A stretch of 64,000 bases of DNA, taken from contig CAZLWA010000072.1 in NCBI GenBank assembly GCA_964563165.1, positions 98,354 to 162,353 on the forward strand, read 5' to 3'. The notes beneath the pieces are model-generated. The model was not told the origin of the DNA. It did not search any database and saw only the letters and a list, made by a program, of their open reading frames with translations. The position numbers and the translations under genes were made by a program. Positions 1 to 9,097 of this stretch are shown in pieces; positions within the stretch are counted from its first letter, which is position 1, and every line of letters starts with the position of its first letter. This DNA is from CAZLWA01 sp964563165. Lineage in GTDB: Bacteria > CLD3 > SB21.

Positions 1-1
1 C

Positions 2-880
2 AACAATACCGTCGCGTTCGACGTGGTCAAATATGAAGCGTCGCCGACGTTCATACGACAATTGAATCGTGAAATGAGCATGAATTTGACTCCGCTTTCC
101 TTCACAACTCAAAATGTGCGCCGCGTCTTGAATGCCGATACAACGATCAAGTTCTTTACGACCAATAGTAAAGCCGGATGGACGTACAACAGCAGCAACG
201 ATTTCTTTTTTCCGACATCCGGTTTCTTGATCTATCTCAACAGCGATTTCGCGGGTTTTTTTCTTCCTTCGGACTTGAAATACCTGAAATTGAATTTGGA
301 CAGCCGACGGTATATCGGCCTGACTAAAAAGCTAACCCTGGCGCTTCGGGCGCATGCGGGATCGGCCATTCCGTACCGCAGCCGAAAGGGCAAGAAAGAA
401 GTTCCGGTCAGCGAGCAGTTTTACGGCGGCGGTCCAAACAGTATACGAAGCTGGGGTATTAAGGAACTGGGTGTTATAAAAGAGGTGAGTGGCAGCAGCG
501 TAACTTTCTTAGGCGGTAACAGCATTTTAGAAACCGGTGCGGAATTTCGATACAATATTTATTTATCCAGACAGCCGAATGATGCCATTTTAGGGATGGA
601 TCTCGCGGCGTTTGTGGACGCGGGCAACGTATGGACAGAACATGATTTTACGAATCAACCCGCCGGCCTCTCTAACAAGCCCGTCGTGGCCGTGGGAGGC
701 GGTTTGCGTATCCGTACCTTGATCGGTCCGGTCCGTGCTGATTTCGGATACAAATTGCAGGATGTCCATCGCCTGATAATCGAATCGGTCGACGGGCAGA
801 GCGTAAAAACGATCAGTCCGGCCCAGGCAAAGAAAATTTCGCCCTTCGCGATACAAATTACGTTAGGTCAGGCATTCTGA
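2..880 (+). CDS. BamA/TamA-family outer-membrane barrel protein, 3' part
   Basis: The frame is open from the first bases of the window, so the gene starts upstream and only its C-terminal half is seen. The fragment carries the barrel hallmarks of the bacterial surface antigen (D15/BamA) family: GGGPNSIRSWG matches the substrate-loop motif GG..S.RG, FVDAGNVW is a typical late strand, and GGLRIRTLIGPVRADFGY matches the family's closing strands. It ends in phenylalanine (GQAF), as barrel proteins recognised by the Bam machinery do. The likely role is outer-membrane protein insertion or translocation at the outer membrane. POTRA domains, if any, lie outside the window, so BamA, TamA and a generic surface antigen cannot be told apart. 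Confidence 0.85.
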   Translation, partial: NNTVAFDVVKYEASPTFIRQLNREMSMNLTPLSFTTQNVRRVLNADTTIKFFTTNSKAGWTYNSSNDFFFPTSGFLIYLNSDFAGFFLPSDLKYLKLNLDSRRYIGLTKKLTLALRAHAGSAIPYRSRKGKKEVPVSEQFYGGGPNSIRSWGIKELGVIKEVSGSSVTFLGGNSILETGAEFRYNIYLSRQPNDAILGMDLAAFVDAGNVWTEHDFTNQPAGLSNKPVVAVGGGLRIRTLIGPVRADFGYKLQDVHRLIIESVDGQSVKTISPAQAKKISPFAIQITLGQAF

Positions 881-900
881 AAAAAAGAGAAAAAGCAATT

Positions 901-1317
901 TTGGATACGGAAATCAGTAAAGGAAGAGTTCGTCAATGGAAACATGCGCTGCCGCTCATCCTATGGATGGCTGTAATTTTTGCATTATCGTCCATTCCCG
1001 GCGAGTCTCTTCCGCATACTGACATTACATTAGCGGATAAAATGGTGCATGTCACCGTGTATGCCGTTCTGGCCTTTTTATCTTTCCGAACGGCGACGTA
1101 TTATGTGGCGGTGACCGGGATATCGCGAATATCAGCTTACGTGACGAGTGCCGGGATGTGCGTGGGCTACGGCGCGTTGGATGAACTTCATCAGTTGTTT
1201 GTGCACGGGCGCTCGTGCGAATTTTTGGATTTCTGTGCGGATGCCGCATCGGTATTGATAGTTCATGGTTTGTTGTATCACCAAAAAACAAAAATGAAAG
1301 ATGTCTCTGCTAAATAA
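901..1317 (+). CDS. VanZ-like family membrane protein
   Basis: This 138-residue protein has about four hydrophobic segments and the VanZ-family signature: an early LSSIPG stretch, a YAVLAFL helix, and GALDELHQLFVHGRSCEFLDFCAD (split here as GALDELHQLF plus HGRS..EFLD). VanZ homologues are small membrane proteins of unclear biochemistry, some linked to glycopeptide tolerance. The start is a TTG at 901 shortly after the barrel gene; no in-frame ATG exists before the first membrane helix. Its 3' end overlaps the start of ftsY by 17 bases, which suggests translational coupling. Confidence 0.75.
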   Translation: MDTEISKGRVRQWKHALPLILWMAVIFALSSIPGESLPHTDITLADKMVHVTVYAVLAFLSFRTATYYVAVTGISRISAYVTSAGMCVGYGALDELHQLFVHGRSCEFLDFCADAASVLIVHGLLYHQKTKMKDVSAK

Positions 1318-2221
1318 ACTTAAAGAGCGGCTGACCAAAACGCGCGCCAATATTTTCGGACGTCTATCAGCCGTCTTGCAGGGGAAAGCGGTCATTGATG
1401 GAAACGTGCTCCGGGAGATTGAAGAAATTCTAATTACGGCCGATGTCGGAGTGGCTACCTCGCATAAAATTTTGGAGCGGCTTCGGGAGCGCATAAAAAA
1501 AGAAAAAGATGTAGTCCCGCAAGCGATGATCGGATTCCTGGAAGAAGAGATGGAAAAACTGGTCGTTCCGGTTGACCGTAGCTCGTGGGAGGATCAGTTG
1601 CGGACTTCCAAACCGTTTGTTATTTTTGTCGTGGGCGTAAACGGAACCGGGAAAACAACAACGATCGGGAAACTTGCCGGAAAGTTCGCCAAAGCCGGAA
1701 AAAAGGTCCTGGTAGTTGCCGGCGATACGTTTCGCGCGGGCGCTTCAGAGCAATTGGAAATTTGGGCGCGGAGGTCGGACGTGGAAATCATTCGTCAAAG
1801 AGACGGAGCGGATCCGGCCGCGGTGATTTTTGACGCGATGGCGTCGGCTAAGGCGCGCGATTTCGATGTGGTTTTGGTGGATACGGCGGGACGGCTGCAC
1901 ACAAAAATTAATCTCATGGAAGAATTAAGAAAAATGAAGCGCGCGATCGAGAAGCAGATCCCGAACGCACCGCATGAAACAGTTTTAGTGTTGGACGGCA
2001 CTACCGGCCAAAATGCGATCCAACAGGCCAGGCAATTTTCGCAATCGGTTCATGTGACGGGACTCATTTTGACCAAACTCGACGGCACGGCCAAAGGGGG
2101 TGCGGTTTTGGCGATTCAACAGGAATTGAAAATTCCCGTGAGGTACATCGGCATCGGCGAGGGTATTGACGATCTGGTGGAATTCAATCCTCACGACTTT
2201 ATCAAAGCGATCGTGGAATAA
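1301..2221 (+). CDS. ftsY: Signal recognition particle receptor FtsY
   Basis: FtsY is the SRP receptor GTPase that docks ribosome-SRP complexes at the inner membrane for co-translational insertion. The 306-residue protein is the compact NG form without a long acidic A domain. The N domain spans roughly residues 1-100. The G domain has the P-loop GVNGTGKTT (112-120), the DTFRAGASEQL motif (from 142), DTAGR (194-198) and TKLDGTAKGG (258-267). RAGASEQL differs slightly from the usual RAAAVEQL but keeps the switch arginine. The ATG lies inside the end of the VanZ-like gene. The fit to the family is unambiguous. Confidence 0.97.
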   Translation: MSLLNKLKERLTKTRANIFGRLSAVLQGKAVIDGNVLREIEEILITADVGVATSHKILERLRERIKKEKDVVPQAMIGFLEEEMEKLVVPVDRSSWEDQLRTSKPFVIFVVGVNGTGKTTTIGKLAGKFAKAGKKVLVVAGDTFRAGASEQLEIWARRSDVEIIRQRDGADPAAVIFDAMASAKARDFDVVLVDTAGRLHTKINLMEELRKMKRAIEKQIPNAPHETVLVLDGTTGQNAIQQARQFSQSVHVTGLILTKLDGTAKGGAVLAIQQELKIPVRYIGIGEGIDDLVEFNPHDFIKAIVE

Positions 2222-2293
2222 CCGGATCTGCCGCGCTGGCGGCAAGACCGGGGGCTGAAAGTGTCCCGGCGTCGATAACTGACAGAAAAGATC

Positions 2294-4483
2294 ATGGCAA
2301 AAAAAATCAACTTGATACTCGGCATTCACAACCACCAGCCGGTTGGGAATTTCGATTTTGTTTTTGAGGAAGCATACCAAAAAGCGTACCGGCCTTTTCT
2401 CGATGTGGTCTCGCAATTTCCAACGATCAAGATCGGAATGCACTTCACGGGAATTATTTTCGACTGGATCGACCGCACGTATCCGGAATTTGTTTCGGAT
2501 CTGCGCAGGCTCGTTGAGCGCGGTCAGATCGAAATGATTGGCGGCGGATTTTATGAGCCGATCCTGCCCGTGATTCCGGACGAAGACAAAATCGGACAAA
2601 TAAAGAAATTGAGCGATTACATCGAAGAAAAAACCGGAAGGCGCCCGCAGGGCATGTGGATCGCGGAACGCGTTTGGGAGCCGCATCTGCCGAAGCCCAT
2701 TCATCAGGCGTCCATGCGATACGTCGTTTTGGATGATACGCATTTTCAATATGCAGGATTGGACGAAAAGGGCCTGAACGGCTATTACATGACGGAGGAA
2801 GAAGGGTACAAGGTCCGTGTATTTCCTATTAGCAAGCGGCTGCGCTATACGATGCCGTTTGAGGAACCCGAGAAAACGATCGCGTATCTCAGGAGCCTCG
2901 CCACCAAAGAAGGGTCTGCGCTGGCGGTATTTGCCGATGACGGTGAGAAATTCGGAATCTGGCCGGAAACTTACAAACACGTTTACGAAGAAAAATGGCT
3001 GGAGAAATTCTTGAAGTTGCTCGTGGACAATCAGGAATGGATCCGCCCGATGCACTTTTCGGAGGCGCTAACGAACCTCAAGCCTCTCGGAGTGGTGTAT
3101 CTGCCGGCGTCTTCCTACAGCGAGATGCAGCATTGGGCTTTGCCGATTAAGGGATTTCGGGCCTACGAAGAGTTTGAAAACAAACTCAGGGAACAAAAGC
3201 TATTCGATGATTACGGGATATTTGTTCGAGGAGGATTCTGGAGAAATTTTTTTGTAAAATATCCCGAGGCGAATCGCATGCACAAAAAAATGCTTCGCCT
3301 CAGCCAGCGGCTTCACATGGTAAAAGCCGCGATGACGACGGCGTCCGATCCGGAGGTCCAGGAGAAACTGCGCATCCTGGAATTGGCACAAGACCGCTTG
3401 TGGGCGTCGCAGTGTAACTGCCCCTATTGGCACGGGGTCTTCGGCGGAATTTACCTGAACAACATCCGTTATGCTATATATAAAGAAATGCTGTTATCGG
3501 AAAAATTTCTCGATGCGATCGAGTATGCCGACCGTCCGGATTGGTTTCATTACGAAAAAACAGATTACGATGCGGACGGAACGGAGGAGATTTTGATCGA
3601 GTCCAAGAAGCTGAATGTATATCTGGACCCGGAGCGTGGCGCCGGCTTGTTCGAATTGGATTACAAAGATGTGCCGATGAATATCACGGATACGATGACG
3701 CGCCGCGAAGAAGGTTATCACCAAAAACTGGCTGAGCTGCGGGATCAGGAAGCAACCGAAAATTCCGGAAGCGGCAAAGAGGATTCCATTGCAAGCATTC
3801 ACAACCGGGTTTTAACGAAAGAAAAAAATCTGCATAAATTTCTTTTGTACGATCATTACCTCCGGCAGAGTTTTGTTGACCATTTTATTACGCCGAAGGG
3901 TTCCCTGGAAAGTTTTTACAAGGGCGATTTTGAAGAATGCGGCGATTTTGCAGGCGCCCCGTATATGTGCGAAAATGTTTCGGGCGGTAACCCCGTCATC
4001 GTAAGTTTTTCACGCGAAGGGGATGTGAGCGGGTCGCGCATCCGGCTCCGGAAAGTCTATACTTTGATCCCCGGCACGTCGGCGCTGGAGGTGGATTATG
4101 AAATTTCAAATACGGAGAAAAAAAGTATCCAGATTATTTTTGGTCCTGAAATGAATTTTACGTTACTGGCGGGCCATGCAGCGGATCGCTATTATTATTT
4201 CGAAGGACAGGAACTCGAAGACAGGATGTTAGCGGGCAAAGGCATTTGTGAAAACGTTTCGGACATGGGAATGATCGACGAATGGCAGAGCATCCGCCTG
4301 AGTTTGACATGGAATCAAAAAGCAACGGTGTGGAGATTCCCTGTGGAAACGGTTTCGCTCTCAGAAGAAGGATTTGAGCGGGTGTATCAAAACTCTTGTG
4401 TTTTTCCTCATTGGCGATTATTATTGAAACCTAAGGCGTCATGGAACGTAAACATCAAGTTGGCGTTAAGCCGGCAGATTTGA
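2294..4483 (+). CDS. GH57 4-alpha-glucanotransferase/alpha-amylase
   Basis: This 729-residue enzyme belongs to glycoside hydrolase family 57, close to the Thermococcus litoralis 4-alpha-glucanotransferase type. The N-terminal barrel opens with the family motif GIHNHQPVGNFD. The catalytic nucleophile is probably Glu125 in WIAERVWEP and the acid/base Asp lies in FADDGEKFG (about 215-216). The C-terminal half matches the DUF1925/DUF1926 beta-sandwich pattern of this subgroup. It would transfer or hydrolyse alpha-1,4-glucan segments in the cytoplasm; no signal peptide is seen. A GH15 glucoamylase-like gene at 29575-31605 may act on the same polymer. The ATG follows a 72-base gap after ftsY. Confidence 0.9.
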   Translation: MAKKINLILGIHNHQPVGNFDFVFEEAYQKAYRPFLDVVSQFPTIKIGMHFTGIIFDWIDRTYPEFVSDLRRLVERGQIEMIGGGFYEPILPVIPDEDKIGQIKKLSDYIEEKTGRRPQGMWIAERVWEPHLPKPIHQASMRYVVLDDTHFQYAGLDEKGLNGYYMTEEEGYKVRVFPISKRLRYTMPFEEPEKTIAYLRSLATKEGSALAVFADDGEKFGIWPETYKHVYEEKWLEKFLKLLVDNQEWIRPMHFSEALTNLKPLGVVYLPASSYSEMQHWALPIKGFRAYEEFENKLREQKLFDDYGIFVRGGFWRNFFVKYPEANRMHKKMLRLSQRLHMVKAAMTTASDPEVQEKLRILELAQDRLWASQCNCPYWHGVFGGIYLNNIRYAIYKEMLLSEKFLDAIEYADRPDWFHYEKTDYDADGTEEILIESKKLNVYLDPERGAGLFELDYKDVPMNITDTMTRREEGYHQKLAELRDQEATENSGSGKEDSIASIHNRVLTKEKNLHKFLLYDHYLRQSFVDHFITPKGSLESFYKGDFEECGDFAGAPYMCENVSGGNPVIVSFSREGDVSGSRIRLRKVYTLIPGTSALEVDYEISNTEKKSIQIIFGPEMNFTLLAGHAADRYYYFEGQELEDRMLAGKGICENVSDMGMIDEWQSIRLSLTWNQKATVWRFPVETVSLSEEGFERVYQNSCVFPHWRLLLKPKASWNVNIKLALSRQI

Positions 4484-4606
4484 ATGAGCGGGGCAGGCGC
4501 AGGATACTTGTGAGAGTAAAAAAAATTTTTTGAAAAATACACATAGGTAAACGCGATCAAGATGTCTGTTTCAGGAGTGTTCACTGATTATTACTCGGAG
4601 AATAAA

Positions 4607-6190
4607 ATGAAAAAGAAGATCCTGTTGCCCTCGCTGTTCATTCTCGTTGTCGTTATGGTTCTCACCGGATTTACTCAAACGGGGCAGAACGCCTACCGCA
4701 GCTTGCAGAAATTACAATACGTCCTGTCCGTCATTTCGCAGACGTATGTCGAAGACGTTAATTCGGATAAACTGGCAGATGATGCGATTATCGGTGCGCT
4801 GAAAGGCCTGGACCCCCACTCGGTCTATATTCCGCCAAAAGAATTGAAGAATGTGAAAGAGGAATTTCAAGGAAATTTTGAGGGCATCGGCAGCCAGATT
4901 GATATCATCAACGGCGTCCTTACGATCGTGACGCCGGTACCGGGAAGCCCTTCGGAAAAGATCGGTATTTTGGGCGGCGACAGGATTATCCGGATCAATG
5001 ACGCGCCGACCAAAGGCATTACCGTTGAAGGAGCCGTAGCGAAATTGCGCGGGCCCAAAGGCACCAACGTCCACCTCAGTATTCAGCGTCAGGGCGTGGA
5101 GGGTTTGCTGGAGTTCAATATTGTCCGCGATAAAATTCCCGTTTACAGCGTGGACGCAAAATTCATGCTGGATAATACGACCGGCTATATCCGCTTTGTA
5201 CGGTTTGCCGAAACCACGTCGGATGAAATTGAGCAGGCGCTGCAGGAACTTGAAGCCAAAGGCATGAAGCAGCTCATTTTCGACTTGCGCAATAACGGCG
5301 GCGGCTATTTGGAACAAGCGCGGGCGATCGTAGACAAATTTCTTCCCGGCGGGAATAAAATCGTTTTTACCAAAGGACGGATGGACAAGTCGTCACAGGA
5401 TTATTTTTCAACTTCCAAATCTTCATATCGGAAAATGCCGCTGATCGTGCTGATCAACCGCGGTTCGGCGTCGGCTTCGGAGATCGTCGCCGGAGCACTG
5501 CAGGACCTGGATCGCGCGGTGATCGTGGGCGAGCGAAGTTTCGGCAAGGGACTTGTCCAGAATCAATTTGACTTGCAGGACGGTTCCGCCGTGCGCATTA
5601 CCACGGCGCGTTATTATACGCCGAGCGGCAGATTGATTCAGCGCCCGTACGACCATAAATCACTGGAAGATTATTACAGCGAGGCGCGGCTTAATGACAC
5701 CCTGCACACAGATTCGTCGAAAGCGTTCTATACTTCGATCGGTCGGAAAGTATTCGGCGGCGGCGGTATCGTGCCGGATTACCGCATTGAAAACGATACG
5801 GTCAGCAGTTATTACGTCAGGCTTTGGGGTAAAGGCATTTTCCGCGATTTCTCAAACGATTATTTGGAGAAAAACGGCTTGAAAGTGCGCGAAGCGTATA
5901 AAGATAATTTTTCAAGATTCGTGTCATCCTACGCGATCTCTGAAAATGATTTTCAAAGCATTTTGAACTTGGGCGCTACCAAAGGTATACCGATCGATCC
6001 GGCGGCGGCGCGGCGAGACAAGGGTGAGATGGAAAACCTGATCAAATCCGAAGTAGCGAGGCTAATTTGGGGTCCTTTTGAAGCGGCACAAATTCGCTTT
6101 CAGAGCGATCGCGTGATAGAACAGGCCATGAAATATTTTGCGGAGGCGAAAAAATTTGCAGAGAACCGCGTGACGGTTGAGAAAAAATAA
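4607..6190 (+). CDS. C-terminal processing peptidase (S41, CtpA/Prc type), copy 1
   Basis: This periplasmic serine protease (527 residues from this start) has an N-terminal signal/anchor segment, an S41 N-terminal region, a PDZ domain (about 93-165) and the protease core. The probable catalytic dyad is Ser289 in GSASASEI and Lys314 in RSFGKGLVQ; DLRNNGGGYL and GGGIVPDY are also family motifs. I prefer the ATG at 4607 to one at 4562, because GGAG lies just upstream and the N-terminus then aligns with the next gene. Copy 1 has GIGSQID at the PDZ entry where copy 2 has the more usual GIGISFE. Tail-specific proteases trim or degrade envelope proteins. Confidence 0.9.
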   Translation: MKKKILLPSLFILVVVMVLTGFTQTGQNAYRSLQKLQYVLSVISQTYVEDVNSDKLADDAIIGALKGLDPHSVYIPPKELKNVKEEFQGNFEGIGSQIDIINGVLTIVTPVPGSPSEKIGILGGDRIIRINDAPTKGITVEGAVAKLRGPKGTNVHLSIQRQGVEGLLEFNIVRDKIPVYSVDAKFMLDNTTGYIRFVRFAETTSDEIEQALQELEAKGMKQLIFDLRNNGGGYLEQARAIVDKFLPGGNKIVFTKGRMDKSSQDYFSTSKSSYRKMPLIVLINRGSASASEIVAGALQDLDRAVIVGERSFGKGLVQNQFDLQDGSAVRITTARYYTPSGRLIQRPYDHKSLEDYYSEARLNDTLHTDSSKAFYTSIGRKVFGGGGIVPDYRIENDTVSSYYVRLWGKGIFRDFSNDYLEKNGLKVREAYKDNFSRFVSSYAISENDFQSILNLGATKGIPIDPAAARRDKGEMENLIKSEVARLIWGPFEAAQIRFQSDRVIEQAMKYFAEAKKFAENRVTVEKK

Positions 6191-6246
6191 TGCACGGCGT
6201 ATATTGACAGAATGTCCGGCAGATTTAATCTAAAGGAATTGTTTTT

Positions 6247-7812
6247 ATGAAAAGAAAAATTGTTTTACCGCTATTGTTAATCGCAGTGATTCTTGTGGCG
6301 GCTACGGGATTTACGCACACCGCGCAAAACGTTTATAAAAGCATCGTCAAATTGAAGTCGGTTTTGGATATGATCTCCGAGACCTACGTGGAAGAGGTCA
6401 ATCAGGATAAACTCGTGGACGATGCGATTACCGGTGCTTTGAAGGGTCTCGATCCTCATTCGGTGTACATTCCTCCGAAGGAAATGAAAAGCGTAAAGGA
6501 GGAATTTCAGGGAAATTTCGAAGGCATCGGTATTTCATTTGAAGTCGTCAATGGCGTGCTGACGGTGGTTTCGCCCATACCCGGCACGCCTTCTGACCGC
6601 GCTGGAATCTTAGCCGGAGATAAAATCGTAAAGATCAACAGCGTTCCCACCAAAGGCATTACGAACGATCAAGTGATGGCAAAATTGAAGGGGCCGAAAG
6701 GCACGAGCGTTCATGTTTCGATCGAGCGGCCGGGGGTGAATGAATTATTGGAATTTGATATTGTACGCGACAAAATTCCGCTGTACAGCGTCGATGCGAA
6801 GTTCATGCTGGATGATAAGACAGGATTTGTTCACTTCGGTAAATTTGCCGAAACAACGGCGGATGAAATTGAACAGGCTTTGCAGGAGCTGGAAGCGCAG
6901 GGTATGGAACAGCTGATCTTGGATCTGCGCAATAACGGCGGCGGTTATCTTGAAGAAGCCCAGACGATCGTGAATAAATTCTTGCCCGGAGGGAAAAAAA
7001 TTGTATACACGCAAGGCCGCGTTCCTAACTCGTCGAGAGAGTACCGCTCGAGCAACAAATCGAGTTATCGTAAATATCCCCTGATCGTAATGATCAATCG
7101 CTATTCCGCTTCCGCTTCCGAGATTGTTGCCGGCGGTTTGCAGGATCTGGACCGGGCGCTGATTGTGGGCGAGAGAAGTTTCGGGAAAGGATTGGTTCAA
7201 AACCAGTTTGATCTGGGAGACGGTTCTGCCGTGCGTATCACGACGGCACGTTATTATACGCCGACGGGACGTCTGATCCAAAGGCCATACGACGGCAAGT
7301 CGCTGGAAGAATATTACGGCGAGGGGCGGGAAAATGACACCCTGCACACGGATTCTTCGAAGGTGTTCTTTACCCCGTTGGGGCGTAAAGTGTTCGGCGG
7401 CGGCGGCATCGTTCCGGATTATCATCTGACCAATGACACCATTACGCCGTATTATTCGAAGTTATGGAGTAAAGGTGTTTTTCGCGAATTCATCAATCAA
7501 TTTCTGGAAAAAAGGGGACCGAAACTCCGCGATCAATACCACAATAATTTTTTGCAATTCAACAAAACCTATACCATCGGTGAGAGTGATTTTCAGGCGC
7601 TGCTTAATTTAGGCGCGGCAAAGGGACTGCCTATTGAAGCCCAGGCGGTCGAAGCCGATCAACACGATATGAGAAATATTTTGAAGTCGGAAATTGCGCG
7701 CTTCATTTGGGGAAGTTATGAAGCGGCCCACGTTCGCATCCAGTCCGATCGTACGGTATTGCAGGTCATGAAATTTTTTCCCGAGGCGAAAAAATTTTCA
7801 GAGAACAGGTAA
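6247..7812 (+). CDS. C-terminal processing peptidase (S41, CtpA/Prc type), copy 2
   Basis: This is a tandem paralogue of the preceding gene: 521 residues, co-linear over its whole length and very similar, including SASASEI (Ser289) and SFGKGLVQ (Lys314). It has a signal/anchor helix at residues 4-21, a PDZ domain starting at FEGIGISFEVVNG, and the S41 core with DLRNNGGGYL. The ATG at 6247 follows an AAGGAATTG stretch. The 56-base gap to copy 1 and the shared terminator downstream suggest one transcript. The two copies differ most in the last 100 residues and at the PDZ entry, so they may have different substrates; that is inference. Confidence 0.9.
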   Translation: MKRKIVLPLLLIAVILVAATGFTHTAQNVYKSIVKLKSVLDMISETYVEEVNQDKLVDDAITGALKGLDPHSVYIPPKEMKSVKEEFQGNFEGIGISFEVVNGVLTVVSPIPGTPSDRAGILAGDKIVKINSVPTKGITNDQVMAKLKGPKGTSVHVSIERPGVNELLEFDIVRDKIPLYSVDAKFMLDDKTGFVHFGKFAETTADEIEQALQELEAQGMEQLILDLRNNGGGYLEEAQTIVNKFLPGGKKIVYTQGRVPNSSREYRSSNKSSYRKYPLIVMINRYSASASEIVAGGLQDLDRALIVGERSFGKGLVQNQFDLGDGSAVRITTARYYTPTGRLIQRPYDGKSLEEYYGEGRENDTLHTDSSKVFFTPLGRKVFGGGGIVPDYHLTNDTITPYYSKLWSKGVFREFINQFLEKRGPKLRDQYHNNFLQFNKTYTIGESDFQALLNLGAAKGLPIEAQAVEADQHDMRNILKSEIARFIWGSYEAAHVRIQSDRTVLQVMKFFPEAKKFSENR

Positions 7813-7836
7813 AAACTAAGGTCCGGGAAGCAATAA

Positions 7837-7870
7837 AAAAAAGCGGAAGGAGGAAATCTTCCGCTTTTTT
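7837..7870. terminator. Bidirectional rho-independent terminator
   Basis: A 13-bp perfect stem (AAAAAAGCGGAAG with CTTCCGCTTTTTT) encloses an 8-base loop. It is A-rich on the left and T-rich on the right, so it can stop transcripts from both sides. It lies between the end of the second Ctp gene and the end of the convergent minus-strand gene at 7890. Confidence 0.9.
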
Positions 7871-7889
7871 AACGAGGTCAACGGCTTCG

Positions 7890-8225
7890 TTATGCAATTT
7901 TGTCAAAAACAAAATTGTTTATCTTATAATTTTCATCTGAAATTTTTATGCAAAATGCTTCCATGAGATTTCTTCCGCCGTTGTAATCTATCGCATAGCG
8001 GCTCCCCAGCTTGTACACCTTCCCTTGGCGAATGAGCTTTTCCAAAATCCCCCGGATCAAACTCACGTTCTTGTGATTCTCCTTCATATGCAAACGTTTG
8101 GCAACCACGTTGGCGGACGTGGGATCGGAATCCAGCCCAAATCGCAGGATTTGATTTTCCAGATTTAAAAACAATTGATTGTTCCTGGATTTTCCGGATG
8201 ATGTATTCTTTTGCTTCGTGTGCAT
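7890..8225 (-). CDS. Small winged-helix-like protein of unknown function
   Basis: This 111-residue basic protein belongs to no family I can name. The middle (about 35-85) reads like a winged-helix fold: a helix after PTSANVVAKRLHM, then LIRGILEKLIRQGKV and a strand pair YKLGSRYAID. It could bind DNA or be a small regulator. I place the start at the ATG at 8225, because AGGTG lies 6 bases upstream (8236-8232); a GTG three codons further out is possible. The overlapping frame at 7933-8262 has no family-like character. It is convergent with the Ctp operon and stands alone. Confidence 0.6.
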   Translation of the reverse strand: MHTKQKNTSSGKSRNNQLFLNLENQILRFGLDSDPTSANVVAKRLHMKENHKNVSLIRGILEKLIRQGKVYKLGSRYAIDYNGGRNLMEAFCIKISDENYKINNFVFDKIA

Positions 8226-8469
8226 TACGATCACCTTTCTTTATTATTTGTTTGAATTGCAATTAATGTCTGTGCTGATACAGTGTATTACAAAAATTCA
8301 GCCAAAAAACGTGATGTTGTAAATTATAGATTTAACGTCTTTATGGAGTCCATTTTCATGAAAATATTGTCTCACAACGGTATGGGTGCATCATGATGAG
8401 ACAGTGAAATCCAGTTATTGGCAATCCTCAAGTTCGGGCTTTTAATCGTCGTATTGCATGCGCCGGATG

Positions 8470-8498
8470 TTGACTTTAACAGGAAATAAGAATATCTT
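8470..8498 (+). promoter_or_regulatory. Putative sigma-70-type promoter of the bacilliredoxin gene
   Basis: TTGACT (8470-8475) and TATCTT (8493-8498) are separated by exactly 17 bases, 82 bases before the start codon. The same -35 box and spacing occur in the promoter proposed at 51711-51739. This is pattern matching only. Confidence 0.45.
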
Positions 8499-8510
8499 GT
8501 CTTTAATAGA

Positions 8511-8548
8511 GTGATCAAATGAGATCACAATCCCGATAAACCGGGATT
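8511..8548 (+). promoter_or_regulatory. Inverted repeat plus hairpin in the 5' leader of the bacilliredoxin gene
   Basis: GTGATC-6-GATCAC (8511-8528) is directly followed by the hairpin AATCCCG-6-CGGGATT (8529-8548). Both fall inside the expected 5' untranslated leader, downstream of the proposed promoter. They could be an operator or a regulatory RNA fold. No T-run follows, so this is not a terminator. Confidence 0.35.
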
Positions 8549-8579
8549 TCCAGCATTGAAAAAAAATTAAGGAGAATAT

Positions 8580-9017
8580 ATGCCGTATGATGAGAGATTT
8601 GTTTCGCCGATGCGCCAGGAATTGACGCAAATCGGTTTTAAGGAATTGAAAACCGCGAAAGAAGTTGAAGATGCGATTCTCAATGAAAAAGGGACCACGC
8701 TGGTGGTGGTCAATTCCGTGTGCGGATGCGCCGCAGGAATGGCGCGCCCGGGCGTGGCCATGTCATTGAACAATAAAATTTTGCCGGAACATCTGGCAAC
8801 GGTGTTTGCCGGCCAGGATCTGGATGCGGTGAGTACCATGCGCAGTCTGATCGGAAGTTCGATTCCGCCGTCATCGCCCTCGATGGCCATTTTCCGCGAC
8901 GGCAAGATGGTCTGGCTATTGCCACGCCATCAGATCGAAGGACGATCCGCGATGGACGTAGCAAACCAACTGGCCTCGGCGTATGAGAGATTTTGTGCGG
9001 CCGAAACGGCGGCGTAA
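8580..9017 (+). CDS. BrxA/BrxB-family bacilliredoxin (YphP/YqiW)
   Basis: This 145-residue thioredoxin-fold protein matches the bacilliredoxin family almost along its full length: NSVCGCAAGMARPG with the CGC motif at Cys48 and Cys50, then SSIPPSSPSMAIFRDGKMVW. Bacilliredoxins remove bacillithiol from S-bacillithiolated proteins, so the organism may make bacillithiol, although the bsh genes are not in this window. The start is firm: AAGGAG lies 7 bases before the ATG. A strong terminator follows, so the gene looks monocistronic. Confidence 0.92.
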   Translation: MPYDERFVSPMRQELTQIGFKELKTAKEVEDAILNEKGTTLVVVNSVCGCAAGMARPGVAMSLNNKILPEHLATVFAGQDLDAVSTMRSLIGSSIPPSSPSMAIFRDGKMVWLLPRHQIEGRSAMDVANQLASAYERFCAAETAA

Positions 9018-9040
9018 ATTTATTTTGATTGTTTTACCGG

Positions 9041-9074
9041 CGCTCATTATCTTTAAGATGATGAGCGTTTTTTT
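9041..9074 (+). terminator. Rho-independent terminator after the bacilliredoxin gene
   Basis: The stem CGCTCATTATC/GATGATGAGCG (11 bp with one G-T pair) with a TTTAA loop is followed by seven T residues at 9068-9074. Confidence 0.88.
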
Positions 9075-9097
9075 ATTTCCAATCTGCGGAGGTCACG

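Larger units (their letters stand above)
8226..8579. other. Intergenic region of 354 bases with a possible promoter and two inverted repeats
   Basis: There is no convincing gene here. Features seen are a sigma-70-like promoter (8470-8498), an inverted repeat GTGATC/GATCAC at 8511-8528, and a hairpin AATCCCG/CGGGATT at 8529-8548 just before the ribosome-binding site of the bacilliredoxin gene. The left part holds the promoter region of the divergent gene at 7890. Confidence 0.5.

Noticed and set aside
1985..3055. 356-codon open frame on the minus strand
   Set aside because: It is antisense to ftsY and the GH57 gene and shows no family motif.
7933..8262. 109-codon frame overlapping the small winged-helix-like gene
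   Set aside because: The competing frame has a good ribosome-binding site at 8232-8236 and a more protein-like sequence.
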